Assembly: GCA_009789175.1 (NCBI GenBank)
Contig: CP046866.1
Location: 1,488,001 to 1,552,000, forward strand
Source of the DNA: Salinibaculum litoreum
Lineage (GTDB): Archaea > Halobacteriota > Halobacteria > Halobacteriales > Haloarculaceae
Direction: 5' to 3'
Length of the DNA: 64,000 nucleotides
Shown here in pieces: positions 7,727-15,836 of the stretch. The position numbers and the translations under genes were made by a program. How positions within the stretch are numbered: position 1 is the first letter of the stretch; every line of letters begins with the position of its first letter. The notes below the pieces were generated by a model that did not search any database, had not been told where the DNA came from, and saw only the letters and a program-made list of their open reading frames with translations.

Positions 7727-8166
7727 TACAGTTCACCTCGTGCGCGCTCTGCGAGGTCTGTCACGTCGAGACCCTGTCGGCGCGCATAGAGAACGGCGGC
7801 AGCCTCGATAGTGAGACCGAGGTCGGCCTGCAGACGGTTGATATCGGCAACTGCGGTCTGTTTTTCGACGCCCACGTCCACGACGGCATCGAGTACGCGC
7901 TCGAAGACAGACCGCTCCTGGACGACGGACTCGTCGGGGACGAAGTCGTCGGGGATGTCAACGCCGCCGACATCGAAGGCTGCGACCACGTCGTCGCCGT
8001 CACGGTCGAGCAGACCCTCACCGGTGGCAGTGTCGACGAGGCGTTTGGCCTGGTCCGGCGAGAACCAGTCCCTGTCCAGTGACAGCTCCACGACGAATTC
8101 GCTTTCGTTCATCCGGTCGACGCCCCGCTGTCGGAAGGGAGCGGCGACGGCCCGACGGAGACTCAT
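7726..8166 (-). CDS. DUF2240 family protein
   Basis: A 146-aa archaeal protein resembling the DUF2240 family, which begins MSLR.AVAAPF and carries a helical DRDWFSPDQAKRLVDTATGEGLL segment like a winged-helix or UBA-type module. The C-terminal LGLTIEAAAVLYARRQGLD also suggests a second small helical domain. A nucleic-acid or protein-interaction role is possible but unproven. The ATG at 8166 follows a TATA-like CATTTAGG at about 8192-8199. The gene is divergent from rps8e and shares a 119-bp intergenic region with it. Confidence 0.72.
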   Translation of the reverse strand: MSLRRAVAAPFRQRGVDRMNESEFVVELSLDRDWFSPDQAKRLVDTATGEGLLDRDGDDVVAAFDVGGVDIPDDFVPDESVVQERSVFERVLDAVVDVGVEKQTAVADINRLQADLGLTIEAAAVLYARRQGLDVTDLAERARGEL

Positions 8167-8285
8167 CAGTTGATGACGGGCGCGCACGACGCCTAAATGT
8201 ATCGTCACGGGCCAGCCTGCCCGTCGACCGCCGGCAGGAAAGCAGCATCGAGAGGTTGAAGTGGCCCGTGATACTTCCTGCGGGT

Positions 8286-8660
8286 ATGAAGTACCAGGGC
8301 CCATCACAGCGCAAGCGGACCGGTGGCCGACGGCGACCGGCCAGCGACAAGAAGAAACACCAGCTCGGTTCCGAGTTCACCGAGTCCCAGGTCGGCGACG
8401 GCAAGTTCAAGACCGTCGACGCCCGCGGCAACACGACGAAAGTTCGGACAATCACAGCCGATACGGCCAGCGTCGCCATCGACGGCGAGACGGTCGCCGC
8501 CGACATCGAAAACGTCGCTGAAAACCCGTCGAACCCCAACTACGCACGCCGAAACATCATCACGAAAGGTGCAATCCTCGAAACCAGCGAGGGTCGCGCA
8601 CGCGTCACCTCCCGCCCCGGACAGGACGGCCAGATCAACGCCGTGCTGGTCGAGGAATAA
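8286..8660 (+). CDS. rps8e: 30S ribosomal protein S8e
   Basis: A 124-aa archaeal/eukaryotic-type small-subunit protein. The N-terminus MKYQGPSQRKRTGGRRRPASDKKK is the basic rRNA-binding arm typical of S8e, and the C-terminal half has the conserved NPNYARRNIITKGAI segment. The frame is open further upstream, but the family start is the ATG at 8286. It is preceded at about -30 by TTGAAGTGG, a TATA variant also seen before the gene at 47791. A T-run at 8672-8676 may terminate transcription. Confidence 0.95.
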   Translation: MKYQGPSQRKRTGGRRRPASDKKKHQLGSEFTESQVGDGKFKTVDARGNTTKVRTITADTASVAIDGETVAADIENVAENPSNPNYARRNIITKGAILETSEGRARVTSRPGQDGQINAVLVEE

Positions 8661-9090
8661 CTCGTCGGCTACTTTTCAAAAAGGGCAGCGTGAAACCGCC
8701 CAGACGTGCGAGTACCCACGGAACAGCGAGGGCAGGCCAGTACCGACCTCCCGTGTATATCCGCACGTCAACAGACTCGATAGGTACGAGTCGCTTACGT
8801 CCATCTCTTCGCACCCTGCGCGAGCTGTCCCGTGCCGCAGTCACGCGGTTTGCCCGCGGAAAGAGTGTGTCTGATGTGGGATGAACAACAGTCACTGCCG
8901 AGTCGACATACCGGAGAGACTGGCGGGAAACCCGCCAGGACGTGCCTGACAGAGGCTACCGATAGTGACAGGATGGCTGATATATCTGGATTCGAGCGAG
9001 CACGCCATATGCGAGAGATGGTCGCGAGCGCATAAGCGTCGCTAAGTGTCGGTGTGTAGGGTCGGTTCCACACAGGTCTCGTCAGGAGTG
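8661..9090. other. Intergenic region with a strong hairpin, before the phosphatase-ppk operon
   Basis: About 430 bp without a credible family-level gene. It holds an 8-bp perfect stem, CTGGCGGG (8920-8927) and CCCGCCAG (8931-8938), around an AAA loop, and the 21-nt element at 8986-9006 that recurs before pstC2. A 53-codon open frame (8874-9035) spans both but has no recognisable features. A long leader or small RNA is possible. Confidence 0.5.
8986..9006 (+). repeat. 21-nt element shared with the pstC2 upstream region, copy 1
   Basis: The 21 nt starting CTGGATTCGAGCGAGC match 19979-19999 with a single mismatch (G for A at position 11). Both copies precede phosphate genes: here the phosphatase-ppk operon 160 bp downstream, there pstC2 10 bp downstream. 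This makes it a candidate phosphate-linked regulatory site. Confidence 0.5.
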
Positions 9091-9099
9091 GTATATATC

Positions 9100-9159
9100 G
9101 GTACCGAGTGGTACCGACCACTCATATAAAGGGTATATAATGGAGCCAGTGACGGTACC
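9100..9159 (+). promoter_or_regulatory. Promoter and palindromic operator of the phosphatase-ppk operon
   Basis: A TATA-like ATATAAA lies at 9124-9130, about 35 bp before the ATG, and a second AT-rich TATATAA at 9134-9140. Immediately upstream is a perfect 7-bp inverted repeat, GAGTGGT (9106-9112) and ACCACTC (9117-9123), which would cover the BRE position. The hexamer GGTACC occurs three times, at 9100, 9110 and 9154, bracketing the TATA boxes. This arrangement looks like binding sites for a repressor or activator controlling transcription initiation. Confidence 0.6.
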
Positions 9160-9164
9160 GGTAG

Positions 9165-9890
9165 ATGACAGGATGTGAAGCCCACCGCGACGAGCCGACG
9201 TGGCGCTTCTCGGACCAAGTCGAACAACACCACCAGCGAATCGACCCCACAGCCTGGGATGACCTCTACGTCGTTGGCGACATCCACGGCTGTCGTGAGC
9301 CATTCGAGCGCCTGCTGGACAGACTGAATATCGAGTCGACCGACCTCGTGGTCTGTGTCGGCGACCTCGTTCGGAAGGGGCCGGACAGCGCCGGCGTCGT
9401 CGACATCGTCAGGGACAACGAGAATATCCTCTCGGTCCGCGGGAACAACGAGCAGAAAGTCCTCGACGGGCGGAAGACTGTCGATGGTATAGACGGCGAC
9501 GATATCGACTTCCTGCAGACGCTTCCGCTCGCTATTTCCTGGGAAGACCTGCTGGTCGTCCACGGTGGCATCGACCCGACGACGGCGCTCTCGACGCAGG
9601 GCCGGGACACGGTGTTGACGATGCGTTCTCACCACGGCAATGGCTACGACGGTCCCTTCTGGTTCGACGCTCACGAGGGTCCTCCGCGGGTGTTTTTCGG
9701 CCATACGGTGCTGGCTGCACCCATCGAACGCGAGTGGGCAGTCGGAGTTGACACCGGTTGTGTCTACGGGGGCTCACTGACGGCCTACGACGTGACAGAC
9801 GGGGTGTTCGTCTCCGTGCCGGCCGAGACGACCCACCAGAGCCGACCGCAGGAGAAGTTCCTCGCCGACGGACAGACAGGCAAACCATGA
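9165..9890 (+). CDS. PPP-family metallophosphoesterase (serine/threonine phosphatase type)
   Basis: A 241-aa calcineurin-like phosphatase with the full PPP signature: GDIHG at residues 38-42, GDLVRKGPDS at 66-75, RGNNE at 92-96, then VVHGGI and FGHTV supplying metal-ligand histidines. The two-metal site would hydrolyse phosphoserine/threonine, diadenosine polyphosphates or related substrates. It overlaps ppk by 4 bp (ATGA), so the products are made together, which suggests a role in phosphate or polyphosphate metabolism or signalling. The ATG at 9165 fits the promoter at 9124-9140. It could act as a protein phosphatase or an ApaH-like hydrolase; motifs alone do not decide. Confidence 0.87.
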   Translation: MTGCEAHRDEPTWRFSDQVEQHHQRIDPTAWDDLYVVGDIHGCREPFERLLDRLNIESTDLVVCVGDLVRKGPDSAGVVDIVRDNENILSVRGNNEQKVLDGRKTVDGIDGDDIDFLQTLPLAISWEDLLVVHGGIDPTTALSTQGRDTVLTMRSHHGNGYDGPFWFDAHEGPPRVFFGHTVLAAPIEREWAVGVDTGCVYGGSLTAYDVTDGVFVSVPAETTHQSRPQEKFLADGQTGKP

Positions 9891-12448
9891 CAGCGGACGA
9901 TGAAGACCCCGGCGAGCCTGACCTGTCGAGCCCGGAGTACTATCTGAACAGGGAGTTGAGCGAGGTGGCGTTCCAGCGACGGGTCCTCAACGAGGCTGTC
10001 GATGCTCGGAATCCGCTGCTCGAACGGGTGAAATTTCTCGCCATCTTCACACAGAACATGGACGAGTTCTTCCGCAAGCGTGTCGGAGGGCTCAGCCAGC
10101 AGATGGCGGCAGGTGTCACCGAGGCAACCGTCGACGGGATGACCCCCGAACAGCAGTGGGCAGCCATCCTCACCGAATCCCGGCCACTGTTCGAGCGACA
10201 GGCCGAGACCTATCGCGAGATACGCGAGGAACTCGCCGCCGAAGGGATTCACATCGAAGCGTACGACGACCTCACCGAGAACGAGCAGGCTGACCTCCGG
10301 GAGTACTTCCGGGAGTCGGTGATGCCGACGCTGACCCCACTGACCTTCGACCCGGCCCATCCGTTCCCCCACATCTCGAATCTCAGCCTCTCGCTTGCAG
10401 TTCTCACCCGGGAAGACCCCGACGCCAGCCCGGTCTTCTCCCGGGTGAAGGTGCCCGGCAACAGACCGCGACTCCTGCAGGTGGGTGAGGATACACGGTA
10501 CGTGTTGCTCGAGGATGTCATCGGGGAGAATCTCGATTTGCTCTTCCCGAACGTCGAAATCATCGATTACTCGACGTTCCGGGTGACCCGAAACGCCGAG
10601 GTGCGGCGCAACGAGGAAGTCGCCGAGGACCTCGTCGAGCAGATACAGGAGGTCATCCGCGAACGCGAGTTTGGTCGCGTCGTCAGGCTGGAAATCGACG
10701 AAGACGCCCCGCCCGAGGTCCGTGACCTCCTCATCGAGCAACTCGACCTCGACGGGCCGGAGGTGTTCGACCTGCCGACGCCGCTGGATTACCGGGACTT
10801 CATGTCCTTGCTCGACCTCGACCGGCCGGAACTGAAACGCGAGTCCTGGGAGCCTCGCGCCCACCCGCGCCTGCCCGACACTGACGACATGAATGTCTTC
10901 GATGAGATTCGCAACGGCGATGTCCTCGTGCATCACCCATATCATTCCTTCAAAGGCACTGTCCAGCGCTTTCTCCAGACGGCCGCACGTGACCCCGACG
11001 TGCTTGCCATCAAGGCGGCCATCTACCGGACTGCAGAGGACTCGAAAGTCGTCGAGAGCCTCATCGAGGCCGCCCGAAACGGCAAGCAGGTCGGCGTGAT
11101 GGTCGAACTGAAAGCGCGCTTCGACGAGGAGAACAATCTGCGGTGGGTCGAACGCCTCGAAGAGGAGGGGATTCACGTTGCCTACGGGAAACTGGGCTAC
11201 AAGACCCACACCAAGACCTCGCTGGTCGTCCGCGAGGAGGCCGACGGCGTACGCATCTACTCACACGTCGGAACGGGCAACTACCACTCCGAGACCGCAA
11301 AACAGTACGAAGACCTCGGACTGTTGACCGCGGACCCCGCCATCGGGCAAGACCTCGTGAAACTGTTCAACTACTTTACAGGCCACAGCCTCCACGAGGA
11401 GTACGAGAAGGTACTGATAGCGCCGACGGATATGCGCGAGCGGCTGGTCAACCGTATCCACAACGAGGTCGAGATCGCCCGCCAGGGCGGCAACGCACGT
11501 ATCGTCGCCAAAGCCAACCGGCTGGAAGACCCCACAATCATCACCGAACTCTACCGCGCTTCCCGGGCAGGCGTGGAGATAGACCTGATAGTCCGGGACA
11601 TCTGTCGCCTGCGGCCGGGTATCGAGGGCGTCAGTGAGAACATCTCCGTCCGAAGCATCGTTGGCCGATTCCTCGAACACTCCCGCGTGTTTTACTTCCG
11701 CAACGACGGCGACCCGGAGTATTTCATCGGGTCGGCAGACCTGATGCACCGCAATCTCGACGACCGGGTGGAGGCGGTGACTCCCGTCGAGGACACGCAA
11801 CTACAGGCGTATCTGGAGGCGTTCCTGCAGACGTTGCTCGCAGACAACCGCCGCGCCTGGGAGATGCAACCGGATGGCAGCTACGAGCAGTGCCAGCCCG
11901 CCGGTGAGGAAGTCATCGATACACAGGCCCGATTTATGGAACGGGCTATCGCCGACGAACCGGATGTGGAAGACGACCCCGTGGCAGTCGACCTCGAAGG
12001 GCCGCTTGCACCCGACCCGGAAGAAGTCGGCGAGCCGATTCAGTTGCCCGAAGAGTTCGTCGAACCGTCACTGGAGGAGGTGATTCGCAACTCCGATGTC
12101 ACGCCGGACTCCGTGTCGGACGACTCGGACGGCGAAGACCCGGCACACTCTCGGGAGGAGTCACCGGACGACCAGATGGGGGCAGAGACAACTGCCGACA
12201 GTCCGGGCGACCCCGCCAGCGACTGCGAAACAGAGCAAGGCCAAGATAGAAAACAGGGCGATACCGATGAGACGGGGCAGGCTGAAGACGGGCAGCGCGA
12301 CCAGGCAGACGGCGATGGGTGCAGGCAGGCAGAGGGCACTGTGACGACGATGAGTGTCGACACCGCTGACGGTAACGGAGACAGCGACGAAACGGGCGAC
12401 AGCGACGGTTCAGAGCGGGAATCACTCCTTCCCAACTGGCTGGACTGA
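9887..12448 (+). CDS. ppk: Polyphosphate kinase
   Basis: An 853-aa PPK1 that polymerises the ATP gamma-phosphate into polyphosphate, and can run in reverse. Family marks are the N-terminal domain opening YYLNRELSEVAFQRRVLNEA, the catalytic histidine in KTHTKTS near residue 441, the second conserved histidine in the C-terminal GSADLMHRNLD, and SHVGTGNYH. The last ~150 residues are an acidic, Asp/Gly/Glu-rich low-complexity tail ending LLPNWLD, which is not part of the ~700-aa core. The start is the ATG overlapping the phosphatase stop, because it leads straight into the family N-terminus. Its context with two Pst systems indicates storage of imported phosphate. Confidence 0.94.
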   Translation: MTADDEDPGEPDLSSPEYYLNRELSEVAFQRRVLNEAVDARNPLLERVKFLAIFTQNMDEFFRKRVGGLSQQMAAGVTEATVDGMTPEQQWAAILTESRPLFERQAETYREIREELAAEGIHIEAYDDLTENEQADLREYFRESVMPTLTPLTFDPAHPFPHISNLSLSLAVLTREDPDASPVFSRVKVPGNRPRLLQVGEDTRYVLLEDVIGENLDLLFPNVEIIDYSTFRVTRNAEVRRNEEVAEDLVEQIQEVIREREFGRVVRLEIDEDAPPEVRDLLIEQLDLDGPEVFDLPTPLDYRDFMSLLDLDRPELKRESWEPRAHPRLPDTDDMNVFDEIRNGDVLVHHPYHSFKGTVQRFLQTAARDPDVLAIKAAIYRTAEDSKVVESLIEAARNGKQVGVMVELKARFDEENNLRWVERLEEEGIHVAYGKLGYKTHTKTSLVVREEADGVRIYSHVGTGNYHSETAKQYEDLGLLTADPAIGQDLVKLFNYFTGHSLHEEYEKVLIAPTDMRERLVNRIHNEVEIARQGGNARIVAKANRLEDPTIITELYRASRAGVEIDLIVRDICRLRPGIEGVSENISVRSIVGRFLEHSRVFYFRNDGDPEYFIGSADLMHRNLDDRVEAVTPVEDTQLQAYLEAFLQTLLADNRRAWEMQPDGSYEQCQPAGEEVIDTQARFMERAIADEPDVEDDPVAVDLEGPLAPDPEEVGEPIQLPEEFVEPSLEEVIRNSDVTPDSVSDDSDGEDPAHSREESPDDQMGAETTADSPGDPASDCETEQGQDRKQGDTDETGQAEDGQRDQADGDGCRQAEGTVTTMSVDTADGNGDSDETGDSDGSERESLLPNWLD

Positions 12449-12559
12449 GACGGACCGCTGTGGCCGTGTGCAGCCCTGCTTGATTTGGTTATCGATTCGG
12501 GAGTTGTCCCGATGAGGTGTGGGAACCTAGCGGTAGCGACTTGCAGCAGTTCGCCCGCG

Positions 12560-13558
12560 TCAGGGACTCGGTGCGGCCTTCTGCAGGGCGCTTTCGGCGA
12601 TATTCCCCCCGTAGTCGGCAGTCCGGGAAAGGGAGTCAGCAACGAGCCCGAGCACCTGTGCGAGCTGGGGGTCATACTCGTGGATTTCCTTGTCGACGGC
12701 CCGGACGTACTCGTCGACCGTCTCGATGTGGTCCCGTGCCTGGTTGGCGAGTTCGACGGCTTGCTCGGAGTCGTCAGCCAGCAGGCCGTCCATCGCCGTG
12801 TCCGGCACGATACGGGCCTCGTCGTGGAGTTCACGGAGCGGGTCGGCGAGACTCTCGGGGATGTCTTCGACCTCCAGCGCGAGGTCCGCTATCTTGGTCG
12901 CGTGGTCGCCGATGCGCTCCAGTTGGCGGGCGCTTGACTGGTAATCGAAACTGGTCTCCCGCGAGAAGCCGATTTCGTTGGCCGCAGTGGGGTTGCGAAG
13001 CACTGTCCGGAACACCCGCGAGACCATATACCACAGGCGGTCGACATCGTCGTCGCGTTCTTTCACGTCGTATGCCAGTTCGTCGTCGTCGGTGAGCAAC
13101 GCCTCGATGGCGTCTTCGAGCATCGTGAGACTCACCAGACGCATGCGCGTGATGGCGTTGTGGACCGACAGCTCCGAGGAGTCAAGCAGGTCCTGCAAGA
13201 CGACACGGTCGGATGTCTCTTCGATGACCTCCAGCCCGACGAGTCCCTGGGTGGCCTCGCGGATGATGCGGCGCTGGGTCGCCGTGATGCGGGTCGTCTC
13301 CAGCCTGATGACGTCGAAGCCGCTGACGTACATCGTCATGACCGCCTGCGTGAGCTGGTGTTCGGATTCCAGTCCCGTGATATCCAGGCTCCCTTCGATG
13401 CGGTCCTCCTCGCGTTGGGGTGCCAGCAACAGCAAGTCTTCCTCCGAGTGGAACTCGACAACGCTGCCAGCGCTGACATCGTTGGTCGTTGCCCAGTCTT
13501 TCGGGAGTGACACCGTATACGTGGAACCGCCGGTCACCTGGACCTTGCGCGTCTCCAT
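12560..13558 (-). CDS. AbrB-PhoU fusion regulator
   Basis: A 332-aa protein with an N-terminal SpoVT/AbrB DNA-binding domain (METRKVQVTGGSTYTVSLPKDWA, residues 1-45) followed by two PhoU-type helical bundles. The second bundle carries the RQLERIGDHATKIADLALEVE metal-binding motif. This architecture is known in archaea and suggests that a PhoU sensor has been coupled directly to DNA binding, so it is a prime candidate for the transcriptional regulator of the surrounding phosphate genes. It is divergent from pstS1 and shares a 325-bp control region with it. The ATG at 13558 is preferred over one five codons upstream because the TATA lies at -25 to -30. Confidence 0.9.
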   Translation of the reverse strand: METRKVQVTGGSTYTVSLPKDWATTNDVSAGSVVEFHSEEDLLLLAPQREEDRIEGSLDITGLESEHQLTQAVMTMYVSGFDVIRLETTRITATQRRIIREATQGLVGLEVIEETSDRVVLQDLLDSSELSVHNAITRMRLVSLTMLEDAIEALLTDDDELAYDVKERDDDVDRLWYMVSRVFRTVLRNPTAANEIGFSRETSFDYQSSARQLERIGDHATKIADLALEVEDIPESLADPLRELHDEARIVPDTAMDGLLADDSEQAVELANQARDHIETVDEYVRAVDKEIHEYDPQLAQVLGLVADSLSRTADYGGNIAESALQKAAPSP

Positions 13559-13883
13559 ATTCCTCTCTCTCACCCCCAGGGATATAAATCACATCCCATC
13601 TATATAAAAACCTGTAAATAGATATATTTTCCATATATAGCCCACTGTACCCGCTGTAAGGTGGCTCTACCCGCCGTCATGGCCCAGCCAACAATAACAG
13701 GGCAGAGACAGACCGATTGTAGTCCAGTAGTTGGAAACGGCCCACTCAGTGGCTGGGAGAGAGATATTTCCGGTACGGGGAGAACCCTTGTGACAATTTC
13801 ACATTGCACCCCTACATACAGCTATATAGATTATGTATAGATAATAGAAGGGTATTTATTCATCACATTGTTCCCTTCGACTA
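13559..13883. promoter_or_regulatory. Divergent control region between the AbrB-PhoU regulator and pstS1
   Basis: 325 bp, AT-rich at both ends. On the minus strand TTTATA at 13588-13583 lies 25-30 bp before the regulator's ATG; on the plus strand TATTTAT at 13853-13859 lies 25-31 bp before pstS1. Both imply leaderless transcripts. Additional TATATA tracts at 13601-13640 and 13822-13846 could be alternative promoters or regulator-binding DNA. The middle is GC-rich and contains no gene. Confidence 0.65.
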
Positions 13884-14894
13884 ATGAGACGGGACGCGCG
13901 TGGACTCACACGGCGGCAATTTCTCGTCGGCACAGGGTCGGTAGGCGGACTGACTCTCGCTGGCTGTATCCAGCGTCGAGAGAACTACGATGGCGGTGGT
14001 TCAGACTCACAGAGAATAGCCGGTGAAATCGGCGTTGCCGGCAGCAGTACAGTGTACCCGCTCACGCGTGCGATGCGCGTGGAGTTCATCGATAAGTATC
14101 CCGATGTCGATATTTCGGTACAGTCGACCGGGACCGGCGGCGGGTTCGGGAGTTACTTTTGTAAGGGTGACAAGGCAATCAACAACGCCAGCCGTCGAGT
14201 GACGGACAACGAGCGCGAGCAGTGTAGCAACAACGGCATCGAGCCCGTTGAGATTCGGGTTGCGACGGACGCACTGACTGTCGTCGTGAATAACGACGCC
14301 GACTGGCTCGACTGCCTGACGACGGATGAGCTGGCACAGATATGGGGTGCCGACGGGGCAAAGCAGTGGAGCGATGTTCGCGACGAGTTCCCCGATGAGG
14401 ATATCGACCTCTATGGACCGGCCGAAACCTCCGGGACGTTCGACTACTTCAATGAGGCAATACTCGGTGAGGAAACGTCCCACCGTAGTGACTACGAATC
14501 CACCGAGGACGACAATACCATCGTTACGGGTGTCGAGGGTTCCGAGTACGCAATAGGCTACATGGGCTTTGCCTACTATCAGGGTAACAGCGACACCGTG
14601 AAAGCAATCGGCGTTGACGATGTCGACACGGACGGTGGCTGTGTCAAGCCCTCCCTGGAGACGGCAGCGAACGGAGAGTACACACCACTCTCCCGACCGC
14701 TGTTTATCTACGTAGCCAAAGACGCACTCGCACAGCGCCACGTCGCTGCGTTCTGTCGGTACTACGTGCACAATGCCACCAGCGAAAGTATCGTTGCCGA
14801 TTCGGTGGGTTACGTTCCCTTGACGGAGGACCAGCAGGTGACACAACTTGGCCAGTTGGAAGTGGCCATCCAGGACGCCAAATCAAACAACTGA
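13884..14894 (+). CDS. pstS: Phosphate ABC transporter, substrate-binding lipoprotein 1
   Basis: A 336-aa periplasmic-type phosphate-binding protein. The N-terminus has a Tat motif (TRRQFLVG) followed by a lipobox LAGC, so it is exported folded and lipid-anchored outside the membrane. The phosphate-binding loops are recognisable in AGSSTVYPLT near residue 55 and in the GTGGGFG and AETSGTFDYF segments. It is followed at 3 bp by pstC1 in a pstSCAB operon. Compared with PstS2 it is shorter and clearly diverged, so the two systems are not a recent duplication. Confidence 0.93.
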   Translation: MRRDARGLTRRQFLVGTGSVGGLTLAGCIQRRENYDGGGSDSQRIAGEIGVAGSSTVYPLTRAMRVEFIDKYPDVDISVQSTGTGGGFGSYFCKGDKAINNASRRVTDNEREQCSNNGIEPVEIRVATDALTVVVNNDADWLDCLTTDELAQIWGADGAKQWSDVRDEFPDEDIDLYGPAETSGTFDYFNEAILGEETSHRSDYESTEDDNTIVTGVEGSEYAIGYMGFAYYQGNSDTVKAIGVDDVDTDGGCVKPSLETAANGEYTPLSRPLFIYVAKDALAQRHVAAFCRYYVHNATSESIVADSVGYVPLTEDQQVTQLGQLEVAIQDAKSNN

Positions 14895-14897
14895 ACG

Positions 14898-15836
14898 ATG
14901 AGCAGCGAAACACCGGACATCGTGACAAGCGATACCGACGCCTCCAGAACGGCGCGTGAACAGACCTACCGCGTCCTCTTTCTACTCTGCGGGTTGCTTT
15001 CGATTCTGACGACTGTCGCCATCATCCTCACGCTGCTGGGTGATGCACTCACCTTCTGGAACGAGGTCCCGATTACGGACTTCCTCCTCGGAACGAACTG
15101 GAGTCCACAGATAGAAGGTGAGTACGGCGTCCTCCCGCTTGTCAGCGGAACGCTGATGATTACCGTCGGATCCGCACTCATCGCGCTCCCTATCGGCGTT
15201 CTCACCGCAATCTACCTCTCGGAGTACGCCAGCGAGCGCATCCGGGCAATCCTGAAGCCGACACTGGAGATTCTCGCCGGCGTCCCGACCGTCGTCTACG
15301 GCTTCTTTGCGCTGGTGTACATCACACCAATTCTGGAGAATATCTTTCCCACTATCGGGACGTTCAACGCGCTTTCAGCCTCCATCGTTGTCGGCATCAT
15401 GATCATCCCGATGGTATCAAGTCTAAGCGAAGACGCGATGAGCGCGGTGCCGGACTCACTTCGGAACGCGAGTTACGGCCTCGGCGCGACAAAATTCGAA
15501 GTCTCAACGACTGTCGTCGTCCCCTCAGCGGTCTCCGGTATCGTCTCCTCATTCATCCTCGCACTCTCGCGGGCCATCGGCGAGACGATGGCAGTGACCA
15601 TCGCTGCGGGGTCGACCGCACGCCTGTTCGATGGCTCCGACCCCATCGGCTCGTTTCTCCTGTCGACGGAGACGATGACAGCCGCGATGATAAACATCGG
15701 GAAGAGTGACGTTGACCCCACGTCACTGACCTACAAGAGCCTGTTTGCCATCGGACTGACGCTGTTTGCCATCACCTTCACGATGAACGTCATCAGTAAT
15801 CTCGTCGCCGCACGCTACCGGGAGGAGTACGAATAA
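14898..15836 (+). CDS. pstC: Phosphate ABC transporter permease PstC1
   Basis: A 312-aa inner-membrane permease with six transmembrane segments and the ABC-permease coupling (EAA) motif in [23 protein letters not shown] near residue 180. The large N-terminal loop and [18 protein letters not shown] are characteristic of PstC. The last base of its stop overlaps the first base of pstA1 (TAATG). It forms the channel with PstA1 and is energised by PstB1. Confidence 0.93.
   Translation: MSSETPDIVTSDTDASRTAREQTYRVLFLLCGLLSILTTVAIILTLLGDALTFWNEVPITDFLLGTNWSPQIEGEYGVLPLVSGTLMITVGSALIALPIGVLTAIYLSEYASERIRAILKPTLEILAGVPTVVYGFFALVYITPILENIFPTIGTFNALSASIVVGIMIIPMVSSLSEDAMSAVPDSLRNASYGLGATKFEVSTTVVVPSAVSGIVSSFILALSRAIGETMAVTIAAGSTARLFDGSDPIGSFLLSTETMTAAMINIGKSDVDPTSLTYKSLFAIGLTLFAITFTMNVISNLVAARYREEYE

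Noticed and set aside
8874-9035. 53-codon open frame before the ppk operon
   Set aside because: It contains a hairpin and the 21-nt element, has no family resemblance and no clear promoter. It is described as intergenic instead.
9785-11209. 474-codon antisense open frame opposite ppk
   Set aside because: It is a mirror of the ppk codon pattern in high-GC DNA, has no family features, and conflicts with a well-supported gene.
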